A stretch of 64,000 nucleotides of DNA from R-RK-3 sp963834945 (GCA_963834945.1 CAWIDT010000006.1:89824-153823), one strand, 5' to 3'. Shown: positions 27,368-37,456, counted from the first letter of the stretch. Notes: generated by a model not told the origin, from the sequence alone. Translations and numbers: made by a program.

Positions 27368-28859
27368 ATGGACATGCCGCGGAATATCCCGAGCGCGGGC
27401 GGCCGAGGAAACACTCGATCCCGCGAATTGGGCCGATGCCCAGGCCCTCTCGCACCGGATCGTCGAGGATTCGATCGCCTATCTGCAAGGCGTGCGCGAG
27501 CGTCCCGTATGGCGGAATATGCCCGCCGAGGTGAAGGATGTCTTCCAGGCTCCTTTGCCCCGGTCGGGAGTGCCGCTCTCGGACGTCTATCGCGAGGTGG
27601 CCGAAACGGTGATGCCCTATCCGATGGGCAACATCCATCCGCGATTCTGGTCCTGGTATATGGGCGCGGGCAATTTCGCCGGAGCGCTCGGCGATTTTCT
27701 CGCGGCGATCCAGGGCTCCAATCTCGGGGGCGGCAATCACGCCGCCGCCCTCATGGATGGCCAGGTGGTGGACTGGTTCAAGACGATGGTCGGCTTTCCG
27801 GCGTCGGCGAGCGGTACGCTGGTCAGCGGCGGCTCGATCGCCAACCTCATCGGTCTTACCGTGGCCCGGAACGTCCATGCCGGGATCGATGTGCGCGAAG
27901 AGGGTGTCGCCGCCATCGAAAGTCCATTGCGCTTCTACGGATCGGATCAGATCCACTCTTGCCACCGCAAGGCGATGGAGGCGCTTGGTCTGGGGAACCG
28001 CGCGCTGCGCCGCATCCCGACGGACGCCGGATTGCGCATCGATCTGGCTGCCCTGCGCGCCGCGATAGAGGAAGACCGCGCGGCCGGACTTCAGGCCGGC
28101 CTGCATCATCGGCACTGCCGGCACGGTCAACACCGGCGCGATCGATGATCTGCAGGCCCTGGCGGCGCTGGCGGCCGAAGAGAAGCTCTGGTTTCACGTC
28201 GATGGCTGTATCGGAGCGCTGATCGCCATCGCCCCGGAAAACGCCTATCGCGTCGCCGGCATCGAACGCGCCGATTCCGTCGCGCTGGACCCGCATAAAT
28301 GGCTGCACGCGCCATTCGAGGCGGGATGCGCCCTCGTCCGCGATGCCTCGGCGCATCGAAGCGCCTTCGCCGTAACGCCGGAATATCTGGAATCGGCGCC
28401 GCGAGGCCTGGCGGCGGCGCCGTGGCTGCACGAATACGGACTTCAGACCACGCGCGGCTTCCGGGCGTTGAAGATATGGATGGCGATCAAGGAGCATGGG
28501 GCCGACAAATTCGGCCGCCTCATCGACCAGAACATCGCGCAGGGCCAGTATCTAAGCCGATTGATCGAAGACAGAACCGTGTCTCGAACTGGTGGCACCG
28601 AGCAGCATCAACATCGTTTGCTTCCGATACCGTGCCGCCGACCCTTGCCGGAGATGCGCTGAAGGCGCTCAATATCGAGATCATGCTGCGGCTTCAGGAG
28701 GAGGGCATCGCTGCGCTCTCGGATACAACGGTGGGAGGCAGGCACTGCCTTCGCGCGGCGATCAACAATCACCGTACCCGATATGAGGATCTCGACCTGC
28801 TAATTCGTGAAGTGGTTCGGTTGGGGACGGAAATCGTCAATTGCCCCACGGCCAGCTAA
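27368..28859 (+). pseudogene. PLP-dependent group II decarboxylase, frameshifted
   Basis: About 496 residues after correction. It starts MDMPRNIPSA behind GAGGGAGCAGG, 21 bases after cysK. Family landmarks: MPYPMGNIHPRFWSWYMG, GTLVSGGSIANLIGL, SDQIHSCHRKAMEALGLG, WFHVDGCIGALIAIAPEN and the PLP lysine in ALDPHKWLHAPFEAG. Four extra bases break the frame, near 27396 (GGGC), 28093 (CAGG), 28573 (ACAGAA) and 28643 (ACCCTT). The family decarboxylates glutamate, aspartate, cysteine sulfinate, diaminobutyrate or aromatic amino acids; I cannot choose. Pairing with cysK makes a sulfur amino acid substrate attractive but unproven. Confidence 0.82.
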
Positions 28860-28906
28860 TTCAGGGATGGCGGCGGTTACTCGCCTGGGCAACCGCCGCC
28901 AGAACC

Positions 28907-29164
28907 TTAGAAGCCGATCCAGACGCCTTTGCGCCAATATCCACGGCCCTCGTGCTCGCGCCACCGGTATTTGTCGTGGTCGCCGTCGCTCCATCTCCAA
29001 TTGTCGGGATGAATGACAACGCCGAATTCGGGATGATATTTATGATGCTTCTTCACATGCCAGCAATCGCCATCTTCGTTGCAAACGATTTCGGCTGATG
29101 CGGCACTAGCAGTCACGGCCAGACCGCACGCGGCTGCGAAGACAATTGCAGTTAGATTTTTCAT
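28907..29164 (-). CDS. small secreted His/Trp-rich protein
   Basis: An 85-residue product with a clear signal peptide (MKNLTAIVFAAACGLAVTAS, cut near SAASA). The mature part has two cysteines (CNEDGDCWHV) and a basic aromatic tail (EFGVVIHPDNWRW, REHEGRGYWRKGVWIGF). AGGAG lies before the ATG. Similar small periplasmic proteins are widespread in Hyphomicrobiales; no function is known to me. His clusters suggest metal binding, which is only inference. Confidence 0.8.
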   Translation of the reverse strand: MKNLTAIVFAAACGLAVTASAASAEIVCNEDGDCWHVKKHHKYHPEFGVVIHPDNWRWSDGDHDKYRWREHEGRGYWRKGVWIGF

Positions 29165-29400
29165 AGTTGCTCCTCTATTTCATTCCTGTGCGACCGAAAC
29201 GCTTAATGGTGCAAATGGTTTCCTGGGGAGCCACGCGGGTAAAACTAATTGAAGCCATCGGAGGTTGTCGCAACACTCAGTCTCAGATCTCGGAAGGTCC
29301 CAATTTCCCAAGGCGCAGCAAAAGGTGACGCCTGCGTCAAGTCGCTGTAAACAGAGGTGGCGCACAATACGAATCCGCCCCCGCCAGGAGCCCGCCGCCC

Positions 29401-31417
29401 GTGTTCACCAAAATCCTGATCGCCAATCGCGGCGAGATTGCCTGCCGGATCATCAAGACGGCGCGCAAGATGGGCATCAAGACGGTGGCGGTCTATTCCG
29501 ACGCCGATATCGACGCGCTGCATAAGGAGATGGCCGACGAGGCGGTGCATATCGGCCCGGCACCGGCGGCACAGTCCTATCTGGTGATCGACAAGGTGAT
29601 CGAGGCGGCCAAGGCGACCGGCGCGGAGGCGATCCATCCCGGCTATGGCTTTCTGTCGGAAAACGCCGCTTTCGCCGAGGCGCTGGCCGCCGCCGGCATC
29701 GCCTTCATCGGCCCTAATATCGAAGCCATCAGGGCGATGGGCGACAAGATCGAATTCGAAGAAGTTCGCCAACGCCGCCAAGGTCAGCACCGTGCCCGGA
29801 TATCTCGGCGTTATCGCCGATGCGGCCGAGGCCATCCGTATCGCCGATGAGATCGGCTATCCCGTGATGATCAAGGCGTCGGCTGGCGGCGGCGGCAAGG
29901 GCATGCGCATCGCCCATAGCGCCGGAGAGGTGGAGCAGGGCTTCAAATCGTCCAAATCCGAGGCGAAATCCTCCTTCGGCGACGACCGGGTCTTCATCGA
30001 GAAATTCGTCGAAAATCCGCGCCATATCGAGATCCAGGTGCTGGGCGACAAGCACGGTAACGTCGTGCATCTGTTCGAGCGCGAATGCTCTATCCAGCGC
30101 CGCAATCAGAAGGTGGTCGAGGAGGCGCCCAGCCCGTTTCTGGACGAGGAGACGCGCGAGGCGATGGGCACGCAAGCTGTGGCGCTCGCCCGCGCCGTGA
30201 ATTACGAAAGCGCCGGGACGGTCGAATTCATCGTCGACCAGAGCCGCAATTTCTACTTTCTGGAGATGAACACCCGGCTACAGGTCGAGCATCCGGTCAC
30301 GGAGCTGATCACCGGCATCGACCTCGTCGAGCAGATGATCCGGGTCGCGGCGGGTGAGATGCTGCCCTTCGTGCAGGGCCAGCTCGAAATCAACGGCTGG
30401 GCGATCGAATCCCGTGTCTATGCCGAAGATCCGACCCGCAATTTCCTCCCCTCGATCGGGCGCCTCGTGCGCTATCAGCCGCCGGCGGAGGGCATGCGCG
30501 GGGGCTATACCGTGCGCAACGACACCGGCGTCTATGAGGGCGGCGAAATCTCGCTTTATTACGACCCGATGATCGCCAAGCTCGTGACCCATAGCCCAAC
30601 GCGGGACGCAGCCATCGATCACATGGCACGCGCGCTCGACGCCTTCTATATCGACGGCATCCGCCACAATATTCCGTTCCTTTCGGCGATCATGCAGCAT
30701 CCGCGCTGGCGGAGGGGGGCGCTTTCGACCGGCTTCATCGCCGAGGAGTTCCCGGATGGGTTCACCCCGTTGCAACCCCAGGGCAAGCATCTGACCGATC
30801 TCGCGGCGGTAGCGGCTTCGGTCGATCACGTCTCCAATGAGCGGCGGCGGCAGATCTCCGGGCAGATGTCGGGCGAGCCGGTCCGCTTCACCGATCTCCG
30901 CGTCGTCACTCTGGGGCGCGAGCGCGTCAAACTCTGCGTGTCTGGAAAGATCGGCGGGCCTTTCGTCGTGACCCTCCCTGCGGGGGAAGCGGCGGCGCGC
31001 AGCATCAGCGTCGAGACGGATTGGTGGCCCGGCAAACCTGTCTGGCACGGCACGCTCGATGATGAGCCAATTTCCGTGCAGGTGCGGCCGATCCTCAACG
31101 GCGTCGAGCTCACCTATGCAGGGTCCGTCGTGCTGGCGCGCGTCTACACGGAGCGTGAAGCGGAACTTGCGGCGCTGATGCCGGAGAAAAAGCGCGCCGA
31201 CACATCGAAAGTGCTGCGCTGTCCGATGCCGGGGCTCGTGCGCGCCATCAACGTCGCCGAGGGCCAGCAGGTCAAGGCCGGTGAGCCGCTCTGTACCGTC
31301 GAGGCGATGAAGATGGAGAACATTTTGCGCGCCGAGCGGGATGCGACGGTCAAGAGCGTCAAGGCGAAAGCCGGCGACAGTCTGGCCGTAGACGCGGTGA
31401 TCATGGAGTTTGTGTAG
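29401..31417 (+). pseudogene. pccA: acetyl/propionyl-CoA carboxylase alpha subunit (biotin carboxylase + BCCP), one frameshift
   Basis: A 671-residue biotin enzyme starting GTG at 29401 with AGGAG 10 bases upstream. MFTKILIANRGEIACRIIKT and AIHPGYGFLSENAAFAEAL open the biotin carboxylase domain. MIKASAGGGGKGMRIAHS is the ATP grasp loop and FYFLEMNTRLQVEHPVTE the catalytic part. A C-terminal lipoyl-type domain carries the biotinyl lysine (VEAMKMENIL). One extra T near 29756 (GAATTCG for GAATCG) shifts the frame; correcting it gives GDKIESKKFANAAKV. Everything else is intact, so a sequencing error is the simplest explanation. It partners PccB. Confidence 0.9.
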
Positions 31418-31429
31418 GCGAGGAGGCGC

Positions 31430-31816
31430 TCATTCGGTCTCGATCGCGTCCACCTTGCCTGGGTAGAATGCGGCGTGATCCTTGATCGCCACAACCTCGT
31501 CATAGGGCGCCTGATAGGCCCAGACCGCGTTGTCGGCGCGCTTGCCCCCAGCCAGAAGTGACCAGTAGCTCGCGGTGCCCTTATAGGGGCAGTAGCTGGA
31601 ATGCCGGGTAGCCTCGATGGCGTCGGGCCGGATATCCGCAAACGGAATGTAATAGACGGGCGGGTAATTCCCCTCATGCAGCGTCAGCGCGGTGCCGCTA
31701 TCGGCTATGGTTTCGCCATTGAATACCACGCGCACGCGGGACGGGCCGGGTTCTATGACGATGCGATGCTGGGGATTCCGCTTATAGCCGGGACCTGAAT
31801 TGCTGGCTTCGCTCAT
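31430..31816 (-). CDS. DUF427 domain-containing protein
   Basis: A 128-residue protein with the DUF427 pattern: RVRVVFNGETIADSGTALTL, PPVYYIPFADIRPDAIEA, YCPYKGTASYWSL and AVWAYQAPYDEVVAIKDHAA. The Cys-Pro-Tyr-Lys-Gly-x-Ala motif is the family hallmark. Function is not established. It is convergent with pccA, 12 bases away. Confidence 0.93.
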   Translation of the reverse strand: MSEASNSGPGYKRNPQHRIVIEPGPSRVRVVFNGETIADSGTALTLHEGNYPPVYYIPFADIRPDAIEATRHSSYCPYKGTASYWSLLAGGKRADNAVWAYQAPYDEVVAIKDHAAFYPGKVDAIETE

Positions 31817-31880
31817 GCGGGCTTGCCCCTTCTCGACAGCCTATCGCGGTGAGATGGGCACCGCGGCGAGAATCGCAATC

Positions 31881-32621
31881 CTATTCGAAGGCAAGCGCCG
31901 CGGCCGGATAGATGGTATTGGCCGGCCGCGCCATGGCGTGTTGCGCCGTGCCTGCCTGGCTGTCGGCGAAATATTCGGGCGGAAGGCGGGTAATCAGCGA
32001 TGCGATCAGCGAACCGTGCGAAGTGATGTGTTCACGCATGGCCCGGTCGGCAGCGTCGGTATCGCCCTTCTTGATCGTGTCGATCACCGTCTGATGCTCC
32101 CGGAACGAATCGCGAAGCCGGTTGTTGCGTCTCAGCTGAAAGCGGCGATAGGCACCGAGCCTGTTGCGGACAGAAACCGTTTGTTTGATCAGATAGCCGT
32201 TGTGGCTGGCGCGATAGATGGCATCGTGGAAGCGGGCATTTGCGAGGCAATAGCCTTCGATATCGTCGGCTTCGCTGCGCGCCCGGCAGATTTCGTGGGC
32301 GTCGGCGATCTGCGTCACCTCCTCAGGGGTGGCATGTTTGGCGGCGAGTCTGGCGCACACCCCTTCGTAGATCGCCATCATCTCGAACATCTCGATCAAT
32401 TCGGTCATGCTCAGACCGGAGACCACCGCGCCCCGATGGGTCCGGATGCGGACCAAGCCTTCCGCCGCGAGCTGGCGGAGCGCCTCACGCACCGGCGTTC
32501 GCGAACTGCCGAAACGCTCCGCCAGCCGCGATTCGTCGAGACGCTCGCCCGGCTTGAACTTGAACATCAAAATTTCGTGCTCGATTTTGAGTTTAAGCGT
32601 TTCCGCGATCGACGGCGCCAT
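31881..32621 (-). CDS. GntR/FadR-family regulator, MatR-like
   Basis: About 246 residues from the ATG at 32621; the frame extends to 32648. The N-terminal winged helix contains RLAERFGSSRTPVREALRQL, and the C-terminal FCD ligand domain contains RFHDAIYRASHNGYLI and DRAMREHITSHG. It lies 240 bases divergent from malonyl-CoA decarboxylase, the arrangement of the rhizobial matR-matABC locus (established knowledge), so a malonate-responsive repressor or activator is likely. matB and matC are absent, so I leave the symbol blank. Confidence 0.85.
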   Translation of the reverse strand: MAPSIAETLKLKIEHEILMFKFKPGERLDESRLAERFGSSRTPVREALRQLAAEGLVRIRTHRGAVVSGLSMTELIEMFEMMAIYEGVCARLAAKHATPEEVTQIADAHEICRARSEADDIEGYCLANARFHDAIYRASHNGYLIKQTVSVRNRLGAYRRFQLRRNNRLRDSFREHQTVIDTIKKGDTDAADRAMREHITSHGSLIASLITRLPPEYFADSQAGTAQHAMARPANTIYPAAALAFE

Positions 32622-32774
32622 GGAAAATCCTGCCTGACTGCACTTCAACCGAATTGCAAGATGGATCGCTTGCGAAGCTACCTGCCAAATCCGCGCGAGG
32701 CAGCAACGGCTGAACCCGTATACGAAATATGCAGCAGGGTATAAAATGTTTTTTTCAAGAAAAGTTATCTTAGC

Positions 32775-32786
32775 AAGAATACTTGT
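32775..32786. promoter_or_regulatory. candidate operator in the matR-mcd divergent region
   Basis: CAAGAATACTTG is an inverted repeat (CAAG-AATA-CTTG) in an AT-rich patch about 76 bases before the malonyl-CoA decarboxylase start. AAGAA-N6-TTCTT overlaps it at 32777-32792. FadR-family proteins bind short palindromes of this kind between divergent genes. Binding by the adjacent regulator is inference. Confidence 0.4.
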
Positions 32787-32861
32787 TCTTAGGGAGGCAA
32801 GCCAAGCCGAGCGCTGACGATTAGGATTATTACGGATACGCCGTGAATTGCGGGAGCAGGA

Positions 32862-34226
32862 ATGAACGTTTCTTTTTTTGGGGAACTACTCACGGCCATT
32901 TCGGATCGTGGACGTCAGATTCTGGATCTATCGGGGATCGTCTCTGCTCCCGGCGAAACGGTGCAAAGCCTTTCGGAAGCGCTGCTTTCCGGGCGCGGGG
33001 AGGCGTCCGGTGTTGCGTTGGCAAGGCAAATCCTCACCCGCTATAAGGCGCTCGACGAGGCTGGACGCCACCAATTCTTCCGCTATCTCGCGCAAACCAT
33101 CACTCCCGATACCGACAAGCTGATGACCGCCGCGCGCGGCTTCGTTCAGGCGCCCGGCCCGGACACGCTGAAGCGGCTAACGCAGCTGACAGAGCCGCCG
33201 CGCCTGGAATATCTGCGCCGGCTCAACCTCGCGCCTGGAGCGACAGCCGACATCGTGGCCATGCGCCAGGACCTGCTCCGCTTCCTTAAAGGCGACGACA
33301 GCCTGGCCGCCGTCGACCGCGATTTCGTCAACCAGCTCGTCTCCTGGTTCAACCGGGGTTTTCTGGTGCTACAGCGCATCGACTGGTCGACGCCCGCGAA
33401 TATTTTGGAGAAAATCATCCGCTACGAGGCCGTGCACGAAATTCAGGGCTGGGACGATCTTCGCCGCCGTCTCGACCCGGTGGACAGGCGCTGCTTCGCC
33501 TTTTTCCATCCCTCGCTCGTGGATGAGCCCATCATCTTCGTGCAGGTGGCGCTGACGCGGGAGGTGCCCGGGTCGATCCGGCAGGTGCTGGAGGAGGAAC
33601 GCCGCGATGCGCAAGCCATGCGGGAGCCGACCACGGCAGTGTTCTACTCCATTTCCAATTGCCAGGATGGCCTGCGCGGCATTTCCTTCGGCAATTTCCT
33701 CATCAAGCAGGTCGTCGAAGACCTGGCCCGCGCCATTCCCAGCCTGAAAACCTTCGTCACCTTGTCGCCGGTGCCCGGCTTCAGCGCCTGGTTGGAGCGC
33801 GCCAAGGCAAGCCAGATCCTCACCTATCTCGATGCCACCGATCTCGCCATCCTCGACAATTTGGCGGATGACAGTTGGCCGGAGGACGAAGAGCTTGCGG
33901 AGGCGATGAATCCGGTGCTGATGGCGGCTGCCGCGCACTACTTCCTGGCGGCGAAAAACATTCACGGCAGACCCATCGATGCCGTGGCGCGTTTTCATCT
34001 GGGGAACGGCGCACGCCTTGAACGCATTAACTGGCTGGCCAACACCTCCCCGAAAGGGATGAAGGAAGCTCATGGCCTTATGGTCAACTACCGATACGAG
34101 TTGCGCGACATCGAGCGCAATCATGAGCTGTTCGCCAATTCAGGTGCGGTTGCCGCATCCAAACCCGTTCGGGCGTTGCTGAAGGTGCCGGAAAAGTCCC
34201 AAGCCCTGGTGGCGGTAGCGGACTGA
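32862..34226 (+). CDS. malonyl-CoA decarboxylase
   Basis: The 454-residue enzyme converts malonyl-CoA to acetyl-CoA and CO2. The helical N-terminal domain is followed by the GNAT-fold catalytic domain. The family's catalytic Ser/His environment is visible in TLSPVPGFSAWLERA and DAVARFHLGNGARLERINW, with AVFYSISNCQDGLRGISFG between. GGGAGCAGGA precedes the ATG. It is 240 bases from the divergent MatR-like regulator and is followed after 24 bases by the metallopeptidase gene. Confidence 0.95.
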   Translation: MNVSFFGELLTAISDRGRQILDLSGIVSAPGETVQSLSEALLSGRGEASGVALARQILTRYKALDEAGRHQFFRYLAQTITPDTDKLMTAARGFVQAPGPDTLKRLTQLTEPPRLEYLRRLNLAPGATADIVAMRQDLLRFLKGDDSLAAVDRDFVNQLVSWFNRGFLVLQRIDWSTPANILEKIIRYEAVHEIQGWDDLRRRLDPVDRRCFAFFHPSLVDEPIIFVQVALTREVPGSIRQVLEEERRDAQAMREPTTAVFYSISNCQDGLRGISFGNFLIKQVVEDLARAIPSLKTFVTLSPVPGFSAWLERAKASQILTYLDATDLAILDNLADDSWPEDEELAEAMNPVLMAAAAHYFLAAKNIHGRPIDAVARFHLGNGARLERINWLANTSPKGMKEAHGLMVNYRYELRDIERNHELFANSGAVAASKPVRALLKVPEKSQALVAVAD

Positions 34227-34250
34227 GATTTAGAAGGTCAGGAGAACAAC

Positions 34251-35201
34251 ATGCGCTGGCGTGACCGTGAGGAAAGCGAAAATGTCGAGGATCGTCGCGA
34301 CGAATCGGGAGGGGGGCGTTTCCCGTTCCGGTTTCCGCGCGGCGGCGATGATGGAGGCGACGGCAGCGGAGGCTTTCCGCGTGGCATACCTATTCCGGGT
34401 GGTAGCGGCGGCCTTGGTATCGTGGGCGTCCTGGTTCTGCTGGGTATCATGTATTTTCTCGGTATCGACCCTCGCGTCATCCTCGATAATGGCGATGGCG
34501 GCGTGAGCTTGCCCCAGATCGGGCAACCGAGTGATTCAAGCCAGCCGGCCAGCGCCGAGGACCAGGATCTGCGCAAGATGACCGCCGTCGTCCTCAAGAC
34601 GACCGAAGACGTCTGGAAGGCGGAATTTCAGCAGATGGGGAAGACCTACGTTCCGCCAAAGTTGGTGCTCTACCGCGGCGATATCAATTCGGGCTGCGGC
34701 ATGGGCGTTTCCCAGATGGGACCGTTCTACTGTCCGATCGACCACAAGGTATATCTGGATACGTCCTTCTTCAAAGACATGAAGAACAAGCTGAACGCCC
34801 CTGGCGAATTTGCCGAAGCCTACGTCATTGCCCATGAAGTCGGCCATCACGTGCAGACGCAGCTCGGCATCATGGACAAGGTGATGGCGGCCCGCGCGCA
34901 GGCGGGCGAGGTGCAGAGCAACGCAATTCAGGTGAAGACGGAGTTACAGGCGGATTGCTTTGCTGGCTTGTGGGCCAACCGCGCGCAGCAGAACCTGCAA
35001 TTCGTCGAGCCGGGCGACATCGAGGCGGCGCTGAATGCGGCGGCGGCGATCGGCGACGACCGGCTTCAGAAGCGGACCCAAGGGCGGGTCGTGCCGGATG
35101 CCTTTACGCATGGCTCGTCGGAGCAGCGCGTCACCTGGTTCCGGAAAGGCTTCGACAGCGGCAAGTTCGAAGCCTGCGACACGTTCGGAAACGCGATTTA
35201 A
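34251..35201 (+). CDS. YpfJ-type neutral zinc metallopeptidase
   Basis: A 316-residue membrane-anchored protein. The N terminus is charged and Gly-rich, a single TM (about residues 57-74, GIVGVLVLLGIMYFLGI) follows, and the exported domain contains the zinc motif AYVIAHEVGHHVQTQLG near residue 190 and the downstream QADCFAGLWAN. FYCPIDHKVYLDTSFF is also conserved in the family. It begins 24 bases after malonyl-CoA decarboxylase. Physiological substrate unknown. Confidence 0.92.
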   Translation: MRWRDREESENVEDRRDESGGGRFPFRFPRGGDDGGDGSGGFPRGIPIPGGSGGLGIVGVLVLLGIMYFLGIDPRVILDNGDGGVSLPQIGQPSDSSQPASAEDQDLRKMTAVVLKTTEDVWKAEFQQMGKTYVPPKLVLYRGDINSGCGMGVSQMGPFYCPIDHKVYLDTSFFKDMKNKLNAPGEFAEAYVIAHEVGHHVQTQLGIMDKVMAARAQAGEVQSNAIQVKTELQADCFAGLWANRAQQNLQFVEPGDIEAALNAAAAIGDDRLQKRTQGRVVPDAFTHGSSEQRVTWFRKGFDSGKFEACDTFGNAI

Positions 35202-35204
35202 GTC

Positions 35205-35236
35205 CGGCGCCGCTCCCCAATAGTGGAGCGGCGCCG
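35205..35236. terminator. stem-loop between convergent genes
   Basis: CGGCGCCGCTCC (35205-35216) pairs perfectly with GGAGCGGCGCCG (35225-35236) around an 8-base loop. It lies just after the metallopeptidase stop and before the stop of the convergent OmpA-family gene, so it can serve both strands. There is no strong T-run. Confidence 0.6.
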
Positions 35237-35269
35237 ACTTGACGGCTTAGCCGGGCCTTGCTCCGGCTA

Positions 35270-37259
35270 TCAATCTTTCTGCGCCAAATAGGGCGTGATG
35301 CGCATGAACTCGACGCGCCGGTTGCGCACTTCGGGGCCTTGCGTCGGGATCAGCAGATCCTGCTCGCCATACCCTTGCGTCACCAGGTTCTCCGGCGGCA
35401 CGCCGAATTCGTCGGTCAGCACGCGAGCCACCGTCTCGACGCGCCGGTCCGAGAGGGACAGGTTGTCCTCGTCGGAGCCCACCGCGTCCGTATAGCCGGC
35501 GACCAGGAACACCTCGTCGGGATTGCGGCGCAGGATGCTCTTAATCGCGTCGGCGACATCCTGAAGATTGCCGATCTGTTCCGGCCGGATGTCCCAGGCG
35601 CCGAATTCGAAGTTTATCGAACTGAGATTGACCCGGCGCAGCCGCTGCCGCAATCCGCGGTTGTAACGGATTTCGTCGAGCGTATAGTCGCCTTCCAAGG
35701 CTTCGATCGGCGGAGCGCTAAGCGCGCGCTCAATGTCTTCTTCCGACGCATCGTCCGCATCTACGTAATATTCATCGCGCGGAATGTTCGGCCTGAATTC
35801 GGGCAGATTGAGATAGAAACCGAAACCGGGGCGACGATCCCGATCGCGGTACCGGCCCTCGCCTCTGAACTCATTATTGATCAGGATGATTTCCCGCCCG
35901 TCGCGGAACCGCTTGATACGGCGCAGTAGCCGCCCGTCCTCACCCTGGATGACAATGATCTGCGCCCCGTCCGGCCGATTGATGATGATGCGGTTTCTGC
36001 CGCCTTCTCCCCGCTCGACATGGTAGTCACGGGAGGGGCCGCGCAGGCGCTCGCTTTCGTCGTGCCGGATGATGATCTTGCCGTTGTCCCGCTCGATAAG
36101 CCGGCTCCCCGGCTCCTCGATGACGATACGTCCGTCCTTCTCCCGGCGCTCCTTGCGTTGGCCGGTAATGTCCTTCAGCTTCTCCCGAGAAAATTCGACG
36201 CGTTCCTGCCGGCGCTGTTGCTGCTCAGCCGGAGAAATGAAGCCGTCGCGCAGGCGCTCTTCCGGTTTCCGATCGCGGTTACGAGCAGCGCGTTCGGCGC
36301 GGTTATCGCCACCGGGTCCTGTCTTCTCCCCGCCGAAGCGCTTATCCAGGCCCTGACCTTGGCCGCCGCCCTGGCCCTGACCACCGCCTTGACCTTGCTC
36401 CTGAAGCTTGCGCCGCTTGAAGTCTTCCTGACCCTGCTGGTTGCCCTGGCCCTGGCCGCCGCCCTGGCCTTGCTCCTGCAGCTTGCGCCGCTTGATCTCG
36501 TCCTGACCTTGCTGATTGCCCTGGCCCTGGCCGCCGCCCTGACCCTGCTCCTGAAGCTTGCGGCGCCTGAGGTCTTCCTGACCCTGCTGGTTGCCCTGGC
36601 CCTGGCCCTGGCCACCCCCCTGACCTTGCTCCTGAAGCTTGCGGCGCCTGAGATCTTCCTGACCCTGCTGGTCTGCCCTGGCCCTGGCCGCCGCCCTGAC
36701 CTTGCTCCTGAAGCTTGCGGCGCCTGAGGTCTTCCTGGCCCTGCTGGTTGCCCTGGCCCTGGCCACCGCCCTGACCTTGCTCCTGCAGCTTGCGGCGCCT
36801 GAGGTCTTCCTGGCCCTGCTGGTTGCCCTGGCCCTGGCCACCGCCCTGACCTTGCTCCTGCAGCTTGCGGCGCCTGAGGTCTTCCTGACCCTGCTGGTTG
36901 CCCTGGCCCTGGCCACCGCCCTGACCTTGCTCCTGCAGCTTGCGGCGCCTGAGGTCTTCCTGACCCTGCTGGTTGCCCTGGCCCTGGCCACTGCCCTGAC
37001 CTTGCTCCTGAGGATTACGGCGCTTGTGCTCCTCCTGGCCCTGACCCTGTTGTCCGCCTTGGCCCTGCTCGCCGCCTTTGCCTTTCTGGCGTTCGCGGCG
37101 CTTCTTCTCGTCCTCGGTCTCATTCGGCTGGTTCTGCGCCAGCATGATGCGTGCTTCGCTGCCCGTCCTGGGTTCGGCTTGAGCTCCGGCATAAGAGCCG
37201 GCAATCCCCATCACCGTCCCTACAAGAAAAACTGCGTACCTCGTTCGAATAAAGGGCAT
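35270..37259 (-). pseudogene. OmpA-family protein with Q/G-rich 25-residue repeats, one frameshift
   Basis: The start at 37259 (AGGTCAGGAA upstream) gives MPFIRTRYAVFLVGTVMGIA, a signal peptide. About nine tandem units like QEQGQGGGQGQGNQQGQED plus LRRRKL follow. An acidic/basic linker (ERVEFSREKLKDITGQRKER) and a C-terminal OmpA peptidoglycan-binding domain (VFLVAGYTDAVGSDEDNLSL, NRRVEFMRI) complete it. One extra C near 36673 inside the repeat array (GGTCTGCCC for GGTTGCCC) shifts the frame. Repeat units are 75 bp, so gain or loss of whole units keeps frame. The role is presumably envelope anchoring. Confidence 0.82.
36345..37020. repeat. 75-bp tandem repeats inside the OmpA-family gene
   Basis: The block TTGCGGCGCCTGAGGTCTTCC recurs with 75-base spacing (e.g. 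near 36713, 36788, 36863, 36938), with diverged units at both ends. Each unit encodes 25 residues rich in Gln and Gly plus an Arg-rich DLRRRKL piece. The central four are nearly identical, suggesting recent duplication by slippage or unequal crossing-over. Confidence 0.9.
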
Positions 37260-37456
37260 TTCCTGACCTTTCGTGTTACGTGCGCAAGCAAACGCTGCGC
37301 GCGGCTCTGGTCCAGAGCTGCGTTGCGTTGCGTTTATGCACGACAATCGCGTGCGGTTTGTGACTAAGGCATGAACGTCGAAGGCCCATCCCGTCTCGAC
37401 CATTCCAAAACCGTTTGGGTGCTGAAGAAGTTCCGCCGCCGGGCTCGGTCGAAGGC

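Noticed and set aside
36345..37020. CRISPR-like periodic repeats
   Set aside because: Units are 75 bp with no unique spacers and are in frame within a coding sequence.
36020..37367. Leu/Ala-rich plus-strand frames over the repeat array, looking like a membrane protein
   Set aside because: They are the complement of Q/G repeats; the minus strand has signal peptide and OmpA domain.
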